Source: Rosa chinensis (Eukaryota; Streptophyta; Magnoliopsida; Rosales; Rosaceae). Taken from it: a DNA stretch of 64,000 bases. The DNA lies in the NCBI RefSeq assembly GCF_002994745.2, contig NC_037094.1:25273001-25337000 (forward strand), written 5' to 3'. A program made the translations under genes and the position numbers. This document shows, one piece after another, positions 13,710 through 22,800 of this stretch. The notes beneath the pieces were generated by a model that had not been told where the DNA came from, searched no databases, and was given only the letters and a program-made list of their open reading frames with translations. Positions within the stretch are counted from its first letter, which is position 1. Each line of letters begins with the position of its first letter.

Positions 13710-14788
13710 GTTCGAGAGGTATCCATCCTTCTTTTCGCTCCGAGATAACAAAAGACAAATAGTAACACAAGGAATTTATATCGGTGCTTGTTCGGCGGCG
13801 CCCTTGAGTAGACCATGGCTCCCACCCTCATCGATGAGTGGCAGGTGTTGCCGGATGGGTTCGTGGGGTCTCAGGGCTCCAGCTTTCGCGTTTTCTTCAC
13901 CAATCTGGGCTGTGTACAACGTTTCTCTCCTCTCAGGCAGCAGTGCAAGTGTGGATGATGGGCGACTAGCAATGAGCAGCGACACAAGCATGGAGTAGGT
14001 GGCCAAAGGTCAGATCATGGCAGCGACATACCATGGATCGTATGGTGATGGTTACTTCTCTGAGATGCATCGATAGTCGGAGTTTTCAATGGTGGTTTCG
14101 TGCTCTCAATCTGATGGACATAGAGGGTGGCAGGGCATGGTAAGTTCCTTACTGGTTCTCAGTTTGGGGTCCGTGGATTTGGTCTGAATCCTACCGACAA
14201 CAAGCAGGGGGTTTAGTGTGGGTTGTGTTTCTTTTGCGAGGCGAGTTCGAAGGGATTGATTTGTGGTGGTGGTCTGCCGGCAGGGCACCTAGGAAGAGGG
14301 AACAGGATTGTGGCGGCTGGTTTTTATTTTTGTTTAAAGTAGTGTTTTTGGTTAGGTTATTCTGGTCTTTAGCATGTCCCTACTCTTTTGAGCTAAGGTT
14401 GGGTCAAATTGAGGTGTCATCAATGTGGTGTCTTTCCTGGGGACGAATTGGTTTATATTCGATGTTATCTTACGGTCAATGTGCTGATGAGCGATCCTTG
14501 CACATGATGTGATATTTTGAGACACGGTGTGGAAGAGGGCGTTGGTTTTTCTAGCAGTTGTCTATGAGGTGGTATTGAGATTCCAAAAATTTTTGTAGTC
14601 CTAAATGTTGGGCGATATAGGTGGTTAGGGGTTAGGTCCTTTCGGCTCATGGAGGTCATTCATGATGACGGACCCATAACTAATTTAGGCTCTAGGGAGA
14701 AGAGTGGGGAGTTTCATGTCCACCACCGATCATTCCCGTGTTATAAACATTTTCAATAAAGGTTTCTTGAAAAAAATTTAAAAAAATA
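13710..14788 (+). mobile_element. Retroposed insertion (LINE 3' fragment or retropseudogene) with 13-bp TSD
   Basis: The 13-mer agagactatcatt flanks the segment directly at 13697-13709 and 14789-14801. The body ends with a polyadenylation-type AATAAA near 14755, then GGTTTCTTG and an A-rich tail, the usual 3' end of a plant non-LTR element on the plus strand. It is more GC-rich than its surroundings. No reverse transcriptase or ORF1 motif is visible in any frame, so it is either a short 3' piece of a LINE or a processed copy of an unidentified transcript. Confidence 0.75.
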
Positions 14789-14801
14789 AGAGACTATCAT
14801 T

Positions 14802-15123
14802 ATTTTACTATAAACTAAATATTAGTTCAAGCTGTGACTTATTTATGTTATTTCTTATTAATGTAAACCTATGTACTAAATTTGTTAATTACTAGTTATA
14901 GAACCAAAGTTGTAAGAAAATCAAGTGAATCCGCGCATACAAAAATGAGGATGCATGGCGCAAAATTCAGGCCACAGGAAAAGCCATGAACACCTAACTT
15001 CGACACATATTTGACCAAAAAAAAAAAAAAAAACTTCGACACATATGAGACCACGATCTACATGACCAGGACTTTAGTCTGTAGTAGTAATGATCAACGA
15101 GTCATGAGTGCAACAAAGTAAAG
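14802..15123. other. Intergenic, no feature recognised
   Basis: AT-rich sequence including a poly-A tract near 15018-15032. A short sequence (cttcgacacatatgaga-like) occurs on both sides of that tract, suggesting a small insertion scar. No coding frame. Confidence 0.4.
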
Positions 15124-15836
15124 ACAGCATCTAGCCGGTGTAAATGAAAGAGGATAGCCTCAGAGTCCATGACCATGAACCAAAACTAGGGCTGCCACTT
15201 GGTTTGGTAATTACCAAATACCAACCGATATTTTAGGTTTGGTAAACCGATTTTTTGGTAACTAAGACCGATAAAACCGAAATCGAAAATTACCGAAAAA
15301 GTTGGTTTGGTTTTGGTAAATACCGAATCTACCGATTATCTAAATATTAGATTTATATACTGCAGTTTTCAATACACATACATGTATATTAAGAAATAAA
15401 CATTAAAAACTTTTATAATAGTATGAATATTACTACATATACTACATTATAGTACATGTATTTTAAGTAACCTAGTCAAAGATGGTTAAATAACCTAGTT
15501 TTAGTGAAAATTGGTAAAACTTGATGTCATATATACAAAAGAAAGCTATAATTAGTAGATGAATAGAACGTTTATGATTATAAAATTCAAAAACCTAGTT
15601 TTGTTCATTCTAATTTATATTATAAAGAATTAGTTGTTCTAAAGTTGGTAATACCGAAAACCGAAATACCGAATTTGGTAGATATAATTAAAAACCGAAA
15701 ATTTTGGTTGGTAATTGGTAGCTCAGTTTTGAAACCGAAAGCTTTAGTTTTGAAGTTGGTAATACCTATAACCGATTCGAACCGACCGAATAACAGCCCT
15801 AACCAAAACACGCTTGTAATACATGAACTCAAGGAC
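15124..15836 (+). pseudogene. Partial copy of the METTL21-like gene's 5' end, split by a MITE
   Basis: Once the hAT MITE at 15187-15801 is set aside, the flanks read like the region around the start codon of the intact methyltransferase at 18310. The stretch gatagcctcagagtcc (from about 15152) matches aatagcctcagagtca. The stretch cacgcttgtaatacatgaac (from 15808) matches cacgcttgtaatccatgagc, which encodes TLVIHELED in the intact gene. About 18 bases are missing between the blocks, and homology stops after roughly 12 codons. This is a dead fragment of a local duplication about 3 kb from its source. Confidence 0.75.
15187..15801. mobile_element. hAT-type MITE (615 bp) with perfect 8-bp TSD
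   Basis: The ends are the inverted pair TAGGGCTG and CAGCCCTA. The 8-mer accaaaac flanks the element directly at 15179-15186 and 15802-15809. An 8-bp duplication and TAGGG-type ends are the hallmark of non-autonomous hAT elements. The interior is built of degenerate TTGGTAATACCGAAA / TTTCGGT-type repeats in both orientations near the termini. No transposase. Confidence 0.9.
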
Positions 15837-16006
15837 TAAAGCATATATAATTTCTGTAATCCGATCCGAGCGTCCTGATTACATTGAAAATAATAAAACC
15901 TTTCACGAAGCTACACATGCAAAGAAAAGCAAAAGCAGCTGGGCCTAATAAAACTAAGAAACCCAAATATCACAGGCCTATTTTCTTGGCCTCCATACCG
16001 TAATAA

Positions 16007-17344
16007 TCAGCCCTTAAGTAGTGGATTGAGCACATAACCAATGAACAGAACTGTTTCCGTTACTTCTTCTCTAATCACGAACATGAATGGGTGATCAGCC
16101 ACAAAGTCTATCACTTTAGGTTTGGGAGGACAAGGTGAAGCCGCAGACATTTCCACCCCGAAAGTAACAGCTGCAGCTTCGGTGCCTTCCTCATTAACTT
16201 CAATGACGGCTTTCTGATAGATGCTGGGAATATATAGTGGCTCACCCACGCGTGATTTCACCTCCTCTGTCAAACCTCCCAGAAGTCCCAACTCCTTAAG
16301 AACACGGGCAGCTGCAAAGTCGAAAGAAAACTTGAACTTTGGAATTCTGAACTCACCCACCCTTTGTTTTGAATATGGAATGTGGCTTCTTAAGCCACAC
16401 TCAGAATTAAGTCTCTCGACCATAGCTGGCAGACCATCTTTTGCATCCGGAAGAAACAAGCACATGGAATACAGCCTCTTGTCTTTTCCTGTTCGGTACA
16501 GAAGTTTTAAGACTTTGAATCCATCAAATTCACTTATGTACTGCCTCTCCCTGCAGCTGGTCATGAAGGGCACTGCCTTAACTGGGTTCCCATTGAGAAG
16601 GTGGAAGTCATACTTTTTCGTCAATGATGCAGCAAACTTGTCGGCCCAATCTCCTTTGAAGTACAATGCATTTGCAAATAGGAGCCTCGTTAGGCTGTTT
16701 ACTGAGCCCGGAGAAAGAACACCTTTGATGAGGCCGTTAGTCTCCTCTTCCACCCATGAATTAACTCTAGTTCTCACTTCCTCATATTCGGTTTTGAAAT
16801 CCACTCGGTGCAGAGCCGAGTTGTAGGCACTGCCCACTGCCTGTTCCAGAGAAGGCTCCAGATGGACTGACTCGTCCACCCAGAGGCCATTGGCACATGA
16901 TACGCGGGGCCCACCTTTTTGGGACCCATCTGCAAACACCCGAGCCGCGAGCTCGGACGCCAACGCACGGTCGTCAAAGGTGGAATTGGTTTTAGAGTTG
17001 AGAAGAGAGAGCACTACTTGAATGGAAAGCGGCGCGCATACTAGGTTTGAGTCCTTGGCTTCGTTCAGAAGCAGCTTCTTTGTGATTCCGAGTGCGATGT
17101 TTGTTTGATTTCTCCTGTATTCTACCTTAGGCTTATTAATCACTATTTCCTCTTCATCAGAGGAAGAACCAATTCCATGGTGGGCAGGAGAGGTGCATAG
17201 AGTTTTGGTGAAGCAGGTTGTTGTTGGCGTCTGAATGTTATTTCTGCTGGGAATTAGAGAGGTGAAGCAAAGAGGAGGAAAGCGATGTACCTTAAACAAG
17301 GAAGTTAGGGTTCTGCTTCGAAACGCTGTCATCACAGACGCCAT
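16007..17344 (-). CDS. Serpin-ZX-like protease inhibitor with N-terminal extension
   Basis: Uninterrupted 445-aa frame. Residues about 75-445 are a full serpin fold: the shutter region (LVCAPLSIQVVLSLL, 101-115), the breach/sheet region (LLFANALYFKGDW, 221-233), the hinge NEEGTEAAAVT (384-394) and the C-terminal signature DFVADHPFMFVI (413-424). By alignment to the GTEAAAASAGVIKLR loop of LR-type plant serpins, the P2-P1 pair is Ser400-Ala401 instead of Leu-Arg, so target specificity should differ from metacaspase- or trypsin-inhibiting relatives. Residues 1-55 are rich in Ser, Thr and Arg with almost no acidic residues, like an organelle presequence, which cytosolic plant serpins lack. Plant serpin genes usually have an intron; none is present here, so a retrocopy origin is possible. 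Serpin identity is certain; localisation and target are inference. Confidence 0.93.
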   Translation of the reverse strand: MASVMTAFRSRTLTSLFKVHRFPPLCFTSLIPSRNNIQTPTTTCFTKTLCTSPAHHGIGSSSDEEEIVINKPKVEYRRNQTNIALGITKKLLLNEAKDSNLVCAPLSIQVVLSLLNSKTNSTFDDRALASELAARVFADGSQKGGPRVSCANGLWVDESVHLEPSLEQAVGSAYNSALHRVDFKTEYEEVRTRVNSWVEEETNGLIKGVLSPGSVNSLTRLLFANALYFKGDWADKFAASLTKKYDFHLLNGNPVKAVPFMTSCRERQYISEFDGFKVLKLLYRTGKDKRLYSMCLFLPDAKDGLPAMVERLNSECGLRSHIPYSKQRVGEFRIPKFKFSFDFAAARVLKELGLLGGLTEEVKSRVGEPLYIPSIYQKAVIEVNEEGTEAAAVTFGVEMSAASPCPPKPKVIDFVADHPFMFVIREEVTETVLFIGYVLNPLLKG

Positions 17345-17452
17345 GTTTTAGGATTGAGCTAAAACCCTAAAAAAGTCTCTGCTTAGAGTCTCTGTTTATC
17401 ATGAATATTGATCGACGCCCGACCCTTTCAGAAATCTATATGCATTGTGCTG

Positions 17453-17459
17453 TTATATA
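17453..17459 (-). promoter_or_regulatory. Putative TATA box of the serpin gene
   Basis: On the minus strand the sequence reads CTATATAACA about 110 bases upstream of the serpin ATG at 17344, a plausible distance for a short leader. Confidence 0.45.
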
Positions 17460-17640
17460 GAACAAGATCCTCAAATCTAGGAATATTGCCTACTCCTATT
17501 GGAGTCTGGAGCGTTACCAGTAGTATACTAGTATCTCCCTATACATTAAAAACTACTCGCTTTTTTTAAATAAAATTAAAAATTACTCTGTTTTTTTTTT
17601 TTAGGGGAAATACCCCAAAATTGATTGCTATATTCTGGCG

Positions 17641-17837
17641 AGGATTGGAAACTTAACCTATCTACAAGTGATTAATCTCTCACACAACTCATTATCAGGT
17701 TCAATTCCATTAAACATCGTTGGTTTTTGACTTTTTTCAGCTGCTCGCCTGCTTGCATTGATACTCAATAACAATAATCTTTCTGGTGAAATTCAACCTG
17801 AACTTGATGCATTCAATAGCTTGAAAACCAACATGAG
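17641..17837 (+). pseudogene. CLAVATA2-like LRR receptor fragment
   Basis: Translated in two frames this encodes about two LRR units: IGNLTYLQVINLSHNSLSG then SIPLNIVG (about 17644-17728), and after a frame break and stop at about 17729, LLALILNNNNLSGEIQPELD (from about 17751). These match the LRR region of plant CLAVATA2 receptor-like proteins. Only about 60 residues remain and neither the rest of the LRR domain nor a TM segment is found nearby. It is a non-functional fragment, assigned with good but not certain confidence to CLV2 rather than another LRR receptor. Confidence 0.7.
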
Positions 17838-18242
17838 CTCCTGCCTACACTTTCTTCATCCACTCAACGCCACCGATTTCGTCTTCCCAAACCTTTTCTC
17901 CACCTTTCCCAGACTCGTACAATATCAGACGCGAAGTCTTCGAAGAAGAAGAAGAAGAAGAAGATGAGGCCCATTGAATAGCACGTGAGAGGGAGGTGGC
18001 TCAGTTAAAATTCATTTACCATGGACATAGAATTGACGTGGATACCCCTCCGTTAACGGACATCTAAGGCGTAACAGGCCCGGCGTATTCCAGAATGCCA
18101 TTGGGTGGTGCCTATGCACTTGCTTCATATTCCAATCCCAACACATCCCAGCAGAACAAATTCTCATAGAACAATTTTGTCTGGGAATTGGAATAGTCGT
18201 ACTTTAAACTGTTAGCAATCTCCACTTCAGAGAATCATTGGA
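17838..18242. other. Upstream region of the methyltransferase gene
   Basis: Contains a short GAA microsatellite (about 17941-17964) and no convincing coding frame. It presumably includes promoter sequence for the plus-strand gene starting at 18310. Confidence 0.4.
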
Positions 18243-18250
18243 TATAAAAA
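18243..18250 (+). promoter_or_regulatory. TATA box of the methyltransferase gene
   Basis: TATAAAAA lies 60 bases upstream of the ATG at 18310, predicting a leader of about 30-35 bases. It supports ATG 18310 over the upstream in-frame TTG at 18238, which would lie on the promoter side of this box. Confidence 0.65.
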
Positions 18251-18309
18251 GCACCTACCATATAGCTAGTTCAAGTAAAGGAGCCGAGGAGCTAATAGCC
18301 TCAGAGTCA

Positions 18310-18996
18310 ATGGCCATGAGACAAATCCAAGTCGCCGACGACACGCTTGTAATCCATGAGCTCGAGGACGTTTGTGACCCGGCCACTGGCCGAGCACTCA
18401 CCGGCTCATGGATTTGGGCCTCGGCTTTGGTCCTATCCAACTGGATGACCAACCAAAGCCGAACAAACTTCAGTTTTCTAGGCAAGACCGTGCTTGAGCT
18501 TGGTGCAGGAGCTGGACTCCCCGGCTTGACCGCAGCCCGGCTAGGAGCGAGCCAAGTTGTGCTCACCGACATCAAGCCGCTGCTTCCAGGTTTGCTGAAG
18601 AATGTCGAAGCCAACGGACTTGGTGAACAAGTCAAGGTCAGGGAACTCATGTGGGGATCAGACGAGTCATTGAGCGAAGTCGGTGAGTTTGACTTGGTTT
18701 TGATGTCTGATGTGTTCTACAACGCCGAGGAGATGGTTGGCTTGGCCAAGACGTTGAAATGTGTGTGCAACAGAAAGACGACAGTTTTGGCAGCAACTGA
18801 GGTAAGGCCCTCAACTGCTGAGTGCCTGAGCGAGTTTGTTAGAGAAGGCTTTATGCTTGTTGAGTTGCCGAGTGAGTTCGCTTCTTCAGAAGGAATGGAC
18901 ACGGAGAGTTTGGATTCCTTTGCCATCTTCCAAGTCATACCACCGCATGAAGAAAGCCAAATGGATAGCCCTTGTAATCGAGACCACAGGACATGA
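18310..18996 (+). CDS. METTL21/EFM-type protein-lysine methyltransferase (Methyltransf_16)
   Basis: Intronless 228-aa protein starting MAMRQIQVADD. It is a seven-beta-strand SAM-dependent methyltransferase of the Methyltransf_16 family, whose members mostly methylate lysines of chaperones and translation factors. Visible motifs: the family WIWASA segment (34-39), motif I VLELGAGAGLPG (61-72), the acidic residue after strand 2 (VVLTD, Asp87), and motif IV DLVLMSDVFYN (128-138), where the family's D-[VA]-[VLI]-Y appears as DVFY. Length is normal. A TATA box at 18243 supports the start. The specific substrate cannot be read from sequence. A broken partial copy lies at 15124-15836. Confidence 0.9.
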   Translation: MAMRQIQVADDTLVIHELEDVCDPATGRALTGSWIWASALVLSNWMTNQSRTNFSFLGKTVLELGAGAGLPGLTAARLGASQVVLTDIKPLLPGLLKNVEANGLGEQVKVRELMWGSDESLSEVGEFDLVLMSDVFYNAEEMVGLAKTLKCVCNRKTTVLAATEVRPSTAECLSEFVREGFMLVELPSEFASSEGMDTESLDSFAIFQVIPPHEESQMDSPCNRDHRT

Positions 18997-19858
18997 GCTA
19001 CGTCAGTGCATGTTTATTTTGTAGACTTATATTGTTTCTTGTACAAAATGGTACCACTTTATCCAAGGACGAAATATCGCTAGCTTCCAGTTTGACAAAA
19101 TTCCATACATTTTCATTTATACGTCAAACAAGTCTAATCTTACTTTCTGAACTAACAAGATGATTTTCCAAAACCAACTGAACAAAAATGTAAAACCAGA
19201 AACCTCAAAACACTTTACGTTGAACCAATACAGTATTTGAATCAAGCCTTGCACAAGAAAACCATTATCACGCTTTTATATACCACCGGGTTCTGGAGCA
19301 GTACACGCACCCAATAATACTTGCTAAGCTATCATCATCATCTATTCAATAATAATGTAAGAGTATAATTACATGTCACGATCTGAAAGGGCTAGGCGAC
19401 TTTCCCCAGCATGCTGTACAAAATTGTGGTAAACTGCTTCTGTATGAATAATGGGGTTTTTCCCCAGTCAGTTAGATATATAGCCCCGCCGCTGCTTCCA
19501 GTTTCCACACCCTTTCACCAAAACCATGCCATGTAATGCTCTCACTCGTTGAACATTTTCTTACCTTTCTTCAGAACAATACAAAACTTCAAGCAGGTAA
19601 TCGGGGTTATCCTTTTCTTTCTCAGCCCTGGATGTGCTGCTCTTGCTTGCTCAGACCCATGCTCATTTGCCCCACTCATATGATCTTTATAACCAATACC
19701 CAGAACATTAACTATTGATTATGGAGATAACCACTGATCTCAACAGGCAAATTTTCTGCATTTTAGGGTAGATATATTTGGGCACACAAGAGAGCACAAA
19801 CCAAGTTGCTGAATGCCAAAGATTATAACCCATCACAGCCATTATTCCCTACTGTTTC
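18997..19858. other. Convergent 3' flanks of the methyltransferase and UPF1 genes
   Basis: The plus-strand methyltransferase stops at 18996 and the minus-strand UPF1 stops at 19859. The gap should hold both 3' UTRs. No coding frame of note and no clear transposon. Confidence 0.6.
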
Positions 19859-22800
19859 TTAACCATTGTAGTGAATCTTCTGATTTTGGGAGCTCTGACC
19901 CTGCTGAGGCGGCTGCTGTTGTGGGGCCTGCAAGTTCATTGGCTGTGTGTTGTAGTGGGTAAAAGGTTGGGAGTACAGAGAATTCATATATCCCTGCACA
20001 TATGTTGAACAACTTTATCAACTTTAAAACTACAGAGGTCAACAAAGCACCAAGCCAAGGTATGACTGGAGAAAGAAACAGAGAGAATGCAATAAATGTT
20101 TGGCCATTTACACGGATTCGCTCCACAGTGGCCAAATACCTATCCATGATAATTATATAGCAAACAGTTTGTATGAGAAGAAACCTGAGACTGAAGTGCA
20201 TTAGCATTCCCCACTCCATAGTGGTTCTGCGATCCATCATCCTGTGATGGGTCATTGTAGCCCACCTGGGTAAATAGACCTTGTGTACCATGAGCCATGT
20301 AGTCCTGAAATATGCAGTTTGCAGTTCATATTTGCACAAACGATGATAAAAACAGCACACAGAATAGGTTTTTATTTTTATTTTTTCATAACTAGTGGAA
20401 AGCAGCAAACCTGAGACATGAAGTCATTCCCTGTACCAAATCGAGAGTACCCTGCTTGAGAATTCTGGTTTATAAAATTGCCTGGAAATCCTCCTTGTGC
20501 TCCTTGTGTAACATAATCAACAGCATATCCACTTTGAGAAGCCTGCAGATAAGGCCAGCAGCATGTCAACATATAGTGCAATTAAAGGAAACTACGAACT
20601 AAATTCCTAATCCTATGTTTGATTTTTACTGTATACATGAGTACATGAATGATCCAAGTAAAAAATGTACAAGATGGGTACTCTGTAGTCTGAACATAAT
20701 AGGGGGAATTCATTTCATACAAGCATAGATTCAACCATAAGTTTACCAAGAGAAAATGAGCTTCTTTAGGACAGATTGATCTAACATCCTTTAACAAACC
20801 ACTCAAGGAATAGCAATGTTGTTTAATATAAACATTAAATTATGAACTTCAGCAAAATGCTTAAGAGAAATCTAGAGGATAGATATAGCAAGTAGAACAT
20901 AGATATGACAAACAGGAATTTTTTTTCATCCTGAAGTTTCAACATCAAGATATGCTGCTGAAGCAACTAAATAGTTCCTCTAATGATACACACACTAGAC
21001 AAATGAAAACAAATATGTACCTGAGTGGAAAAGTCAGCAACGTTATAAGGAACATGAGATCCCTGACTTTTAAAGTCATCACCCAAGAACTCCTGCAACA
21101 AGTAATGAGATGAGAAATTAAGATGTGAATATAGCTCTACAAATTTATACAGTTCTCAGTGGGAACTTGGAAAGTATGAGAAAGAAACCTGAGACATGCC
21201 CGCCATGGAAAATCCATCACGAAATGTTTGGCTTGGCCCTTGAACTGGCATCTGTCACAGGCAAAAAATGAGACTGAATGCAGGTAGAAAATCCACATAT
21301 AAACTTAGCAATGAAAAGAAAAAATATACGAACATTATTGACAAATCCAGGTTGAGATAATGGACCGCCCACAGATGGCTGACTATTAGGATTTTCCAGA
21401 GCAGGAAAGTTGAAGTTAGACCCCAGATTTCCTACATTCTGCTGTGTGCCTTGCTGGTGTTGGAGATGACTGCCAATAGGAGCACCAGCACTGCCACGTC
21501 CAGCTCCAAAACCTCGACTTCCAGGTTGAGGGACATGAGGAACAGCTCCTACTGGTCCATGCACAGCTCCACGAGTTGGAATAGCATAGGGTTGAGAAAG
21601 GGGACCACCATGAAATGGTGCAAGTGGTGCCCTAGGCATTGGATATCCAGCAGGATGTACCCCAGGCTTGTGGGTACCATTCGGTGGACCAGGGGGTAGG
21701 TAAGAGCCTGGATTTGACAGAAACAATGAGGATCCAACAAAAACAATTTAAAAATGCATAATATACATTTTCCAGCTGTTATTAAATTACCGAGTTAATC
21801 ATTCATATAATTGCTTGGGGATATAATTATTCTTCCATGTCCAACCAAAAACTTACTTTTGAAACATAATTAGTTCGCCTCACATGTGAAATTTAATTTT
21901 GGACAATAGATGCACATAATAAAAGTCAAGTTCACTGGGCATTCAGTTTTAGATGGACAATTCTTAGGTTCACCTGCATTGTGAGTAACATACTTTAACT
22001 TAGATTTTTGTAATCCAAACCGTTAATCACAGAGGGGGTGCACCTAAGGACTATCCCTATATTCAAGTTTTATTCTGTTTCTTCCTAGCAGGAGAAGAAG
22101 CAGCGATTTCCATTGGTAGAACAAGCACACTTAAAGTTCTGTTCCAGAGTTCTAAGATTAGGATCCTAAATTGCATACATCACCCTACAAAAGGATACTA
22201 GAGATAACATACCCCTACCACGACCACTTCTTCTATCAGCACTCTGACCGGATGGGGGAATAGACCCATAACTATCACTTGGGACAACTCCAGGACCACC
22301 ACCAAAGAACAGACGCCGATCATTGTAGATCTGTGTAAAAGAATGGTATACATGATTTCACAACTATCATCCATTCTTTATTTTATATATGTGATCCAAC
22401 TCCCACAAAACAAATTGAGAAATAATGTGTCTGCTTTATCAATTCCGAAAAGAAAATTAACCGTCTTGCAAAATAAAATACCTTTTTGGGCTTTGGAAAT
22501 TGAACCATACTCTGCTTCAAGTTATTTAGAGGACCTTCGACCAAGCACTCATGTTCCTAATAATATATAAAATGTCAGAAGTCATACTCAATAACATACG
22601 TCAATAAATACAACGCAATCATTTGATTGACCAAATGATAAGATCAAAGAAGTATTGAAAGGGTGCCTCATCAAAGGGAGAAAAACATAAAGGCTGTAAT
22701 CACATCATTCAGCGTTAACAATCATGCTGACCATAAGTATTATCCACTGCCATCAACAATCAAAGCTCATGACTGCCACTGAATATGTGATCAGATTTTT

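Noticed and set aside
14216..14512. 98-codon plus-strand frame within the 13.7-14.8 kb insertion
   Set aside because: No recognisable motif and a retroposed context; not supported as a gene.
16221..16826. 201-codon plus-strand frame inside the serpin gene
   Set aside because: Antisense shadow of a strongly supported serpin coding sequence, with no recognisable protein.
18238..18309. 24-residue N-terminal extension of the methyltransferase starting at TTG 18238
   Set aside because: TTG is not a plausible plant start here, and the frame overlaps the TATA box at 18243.
18255..18650. 131-codon minus-strand frame in the methyltransferase gene
   Set aside because: Antisense shadow of the real gene; low-complexity Ser/Pro composition.
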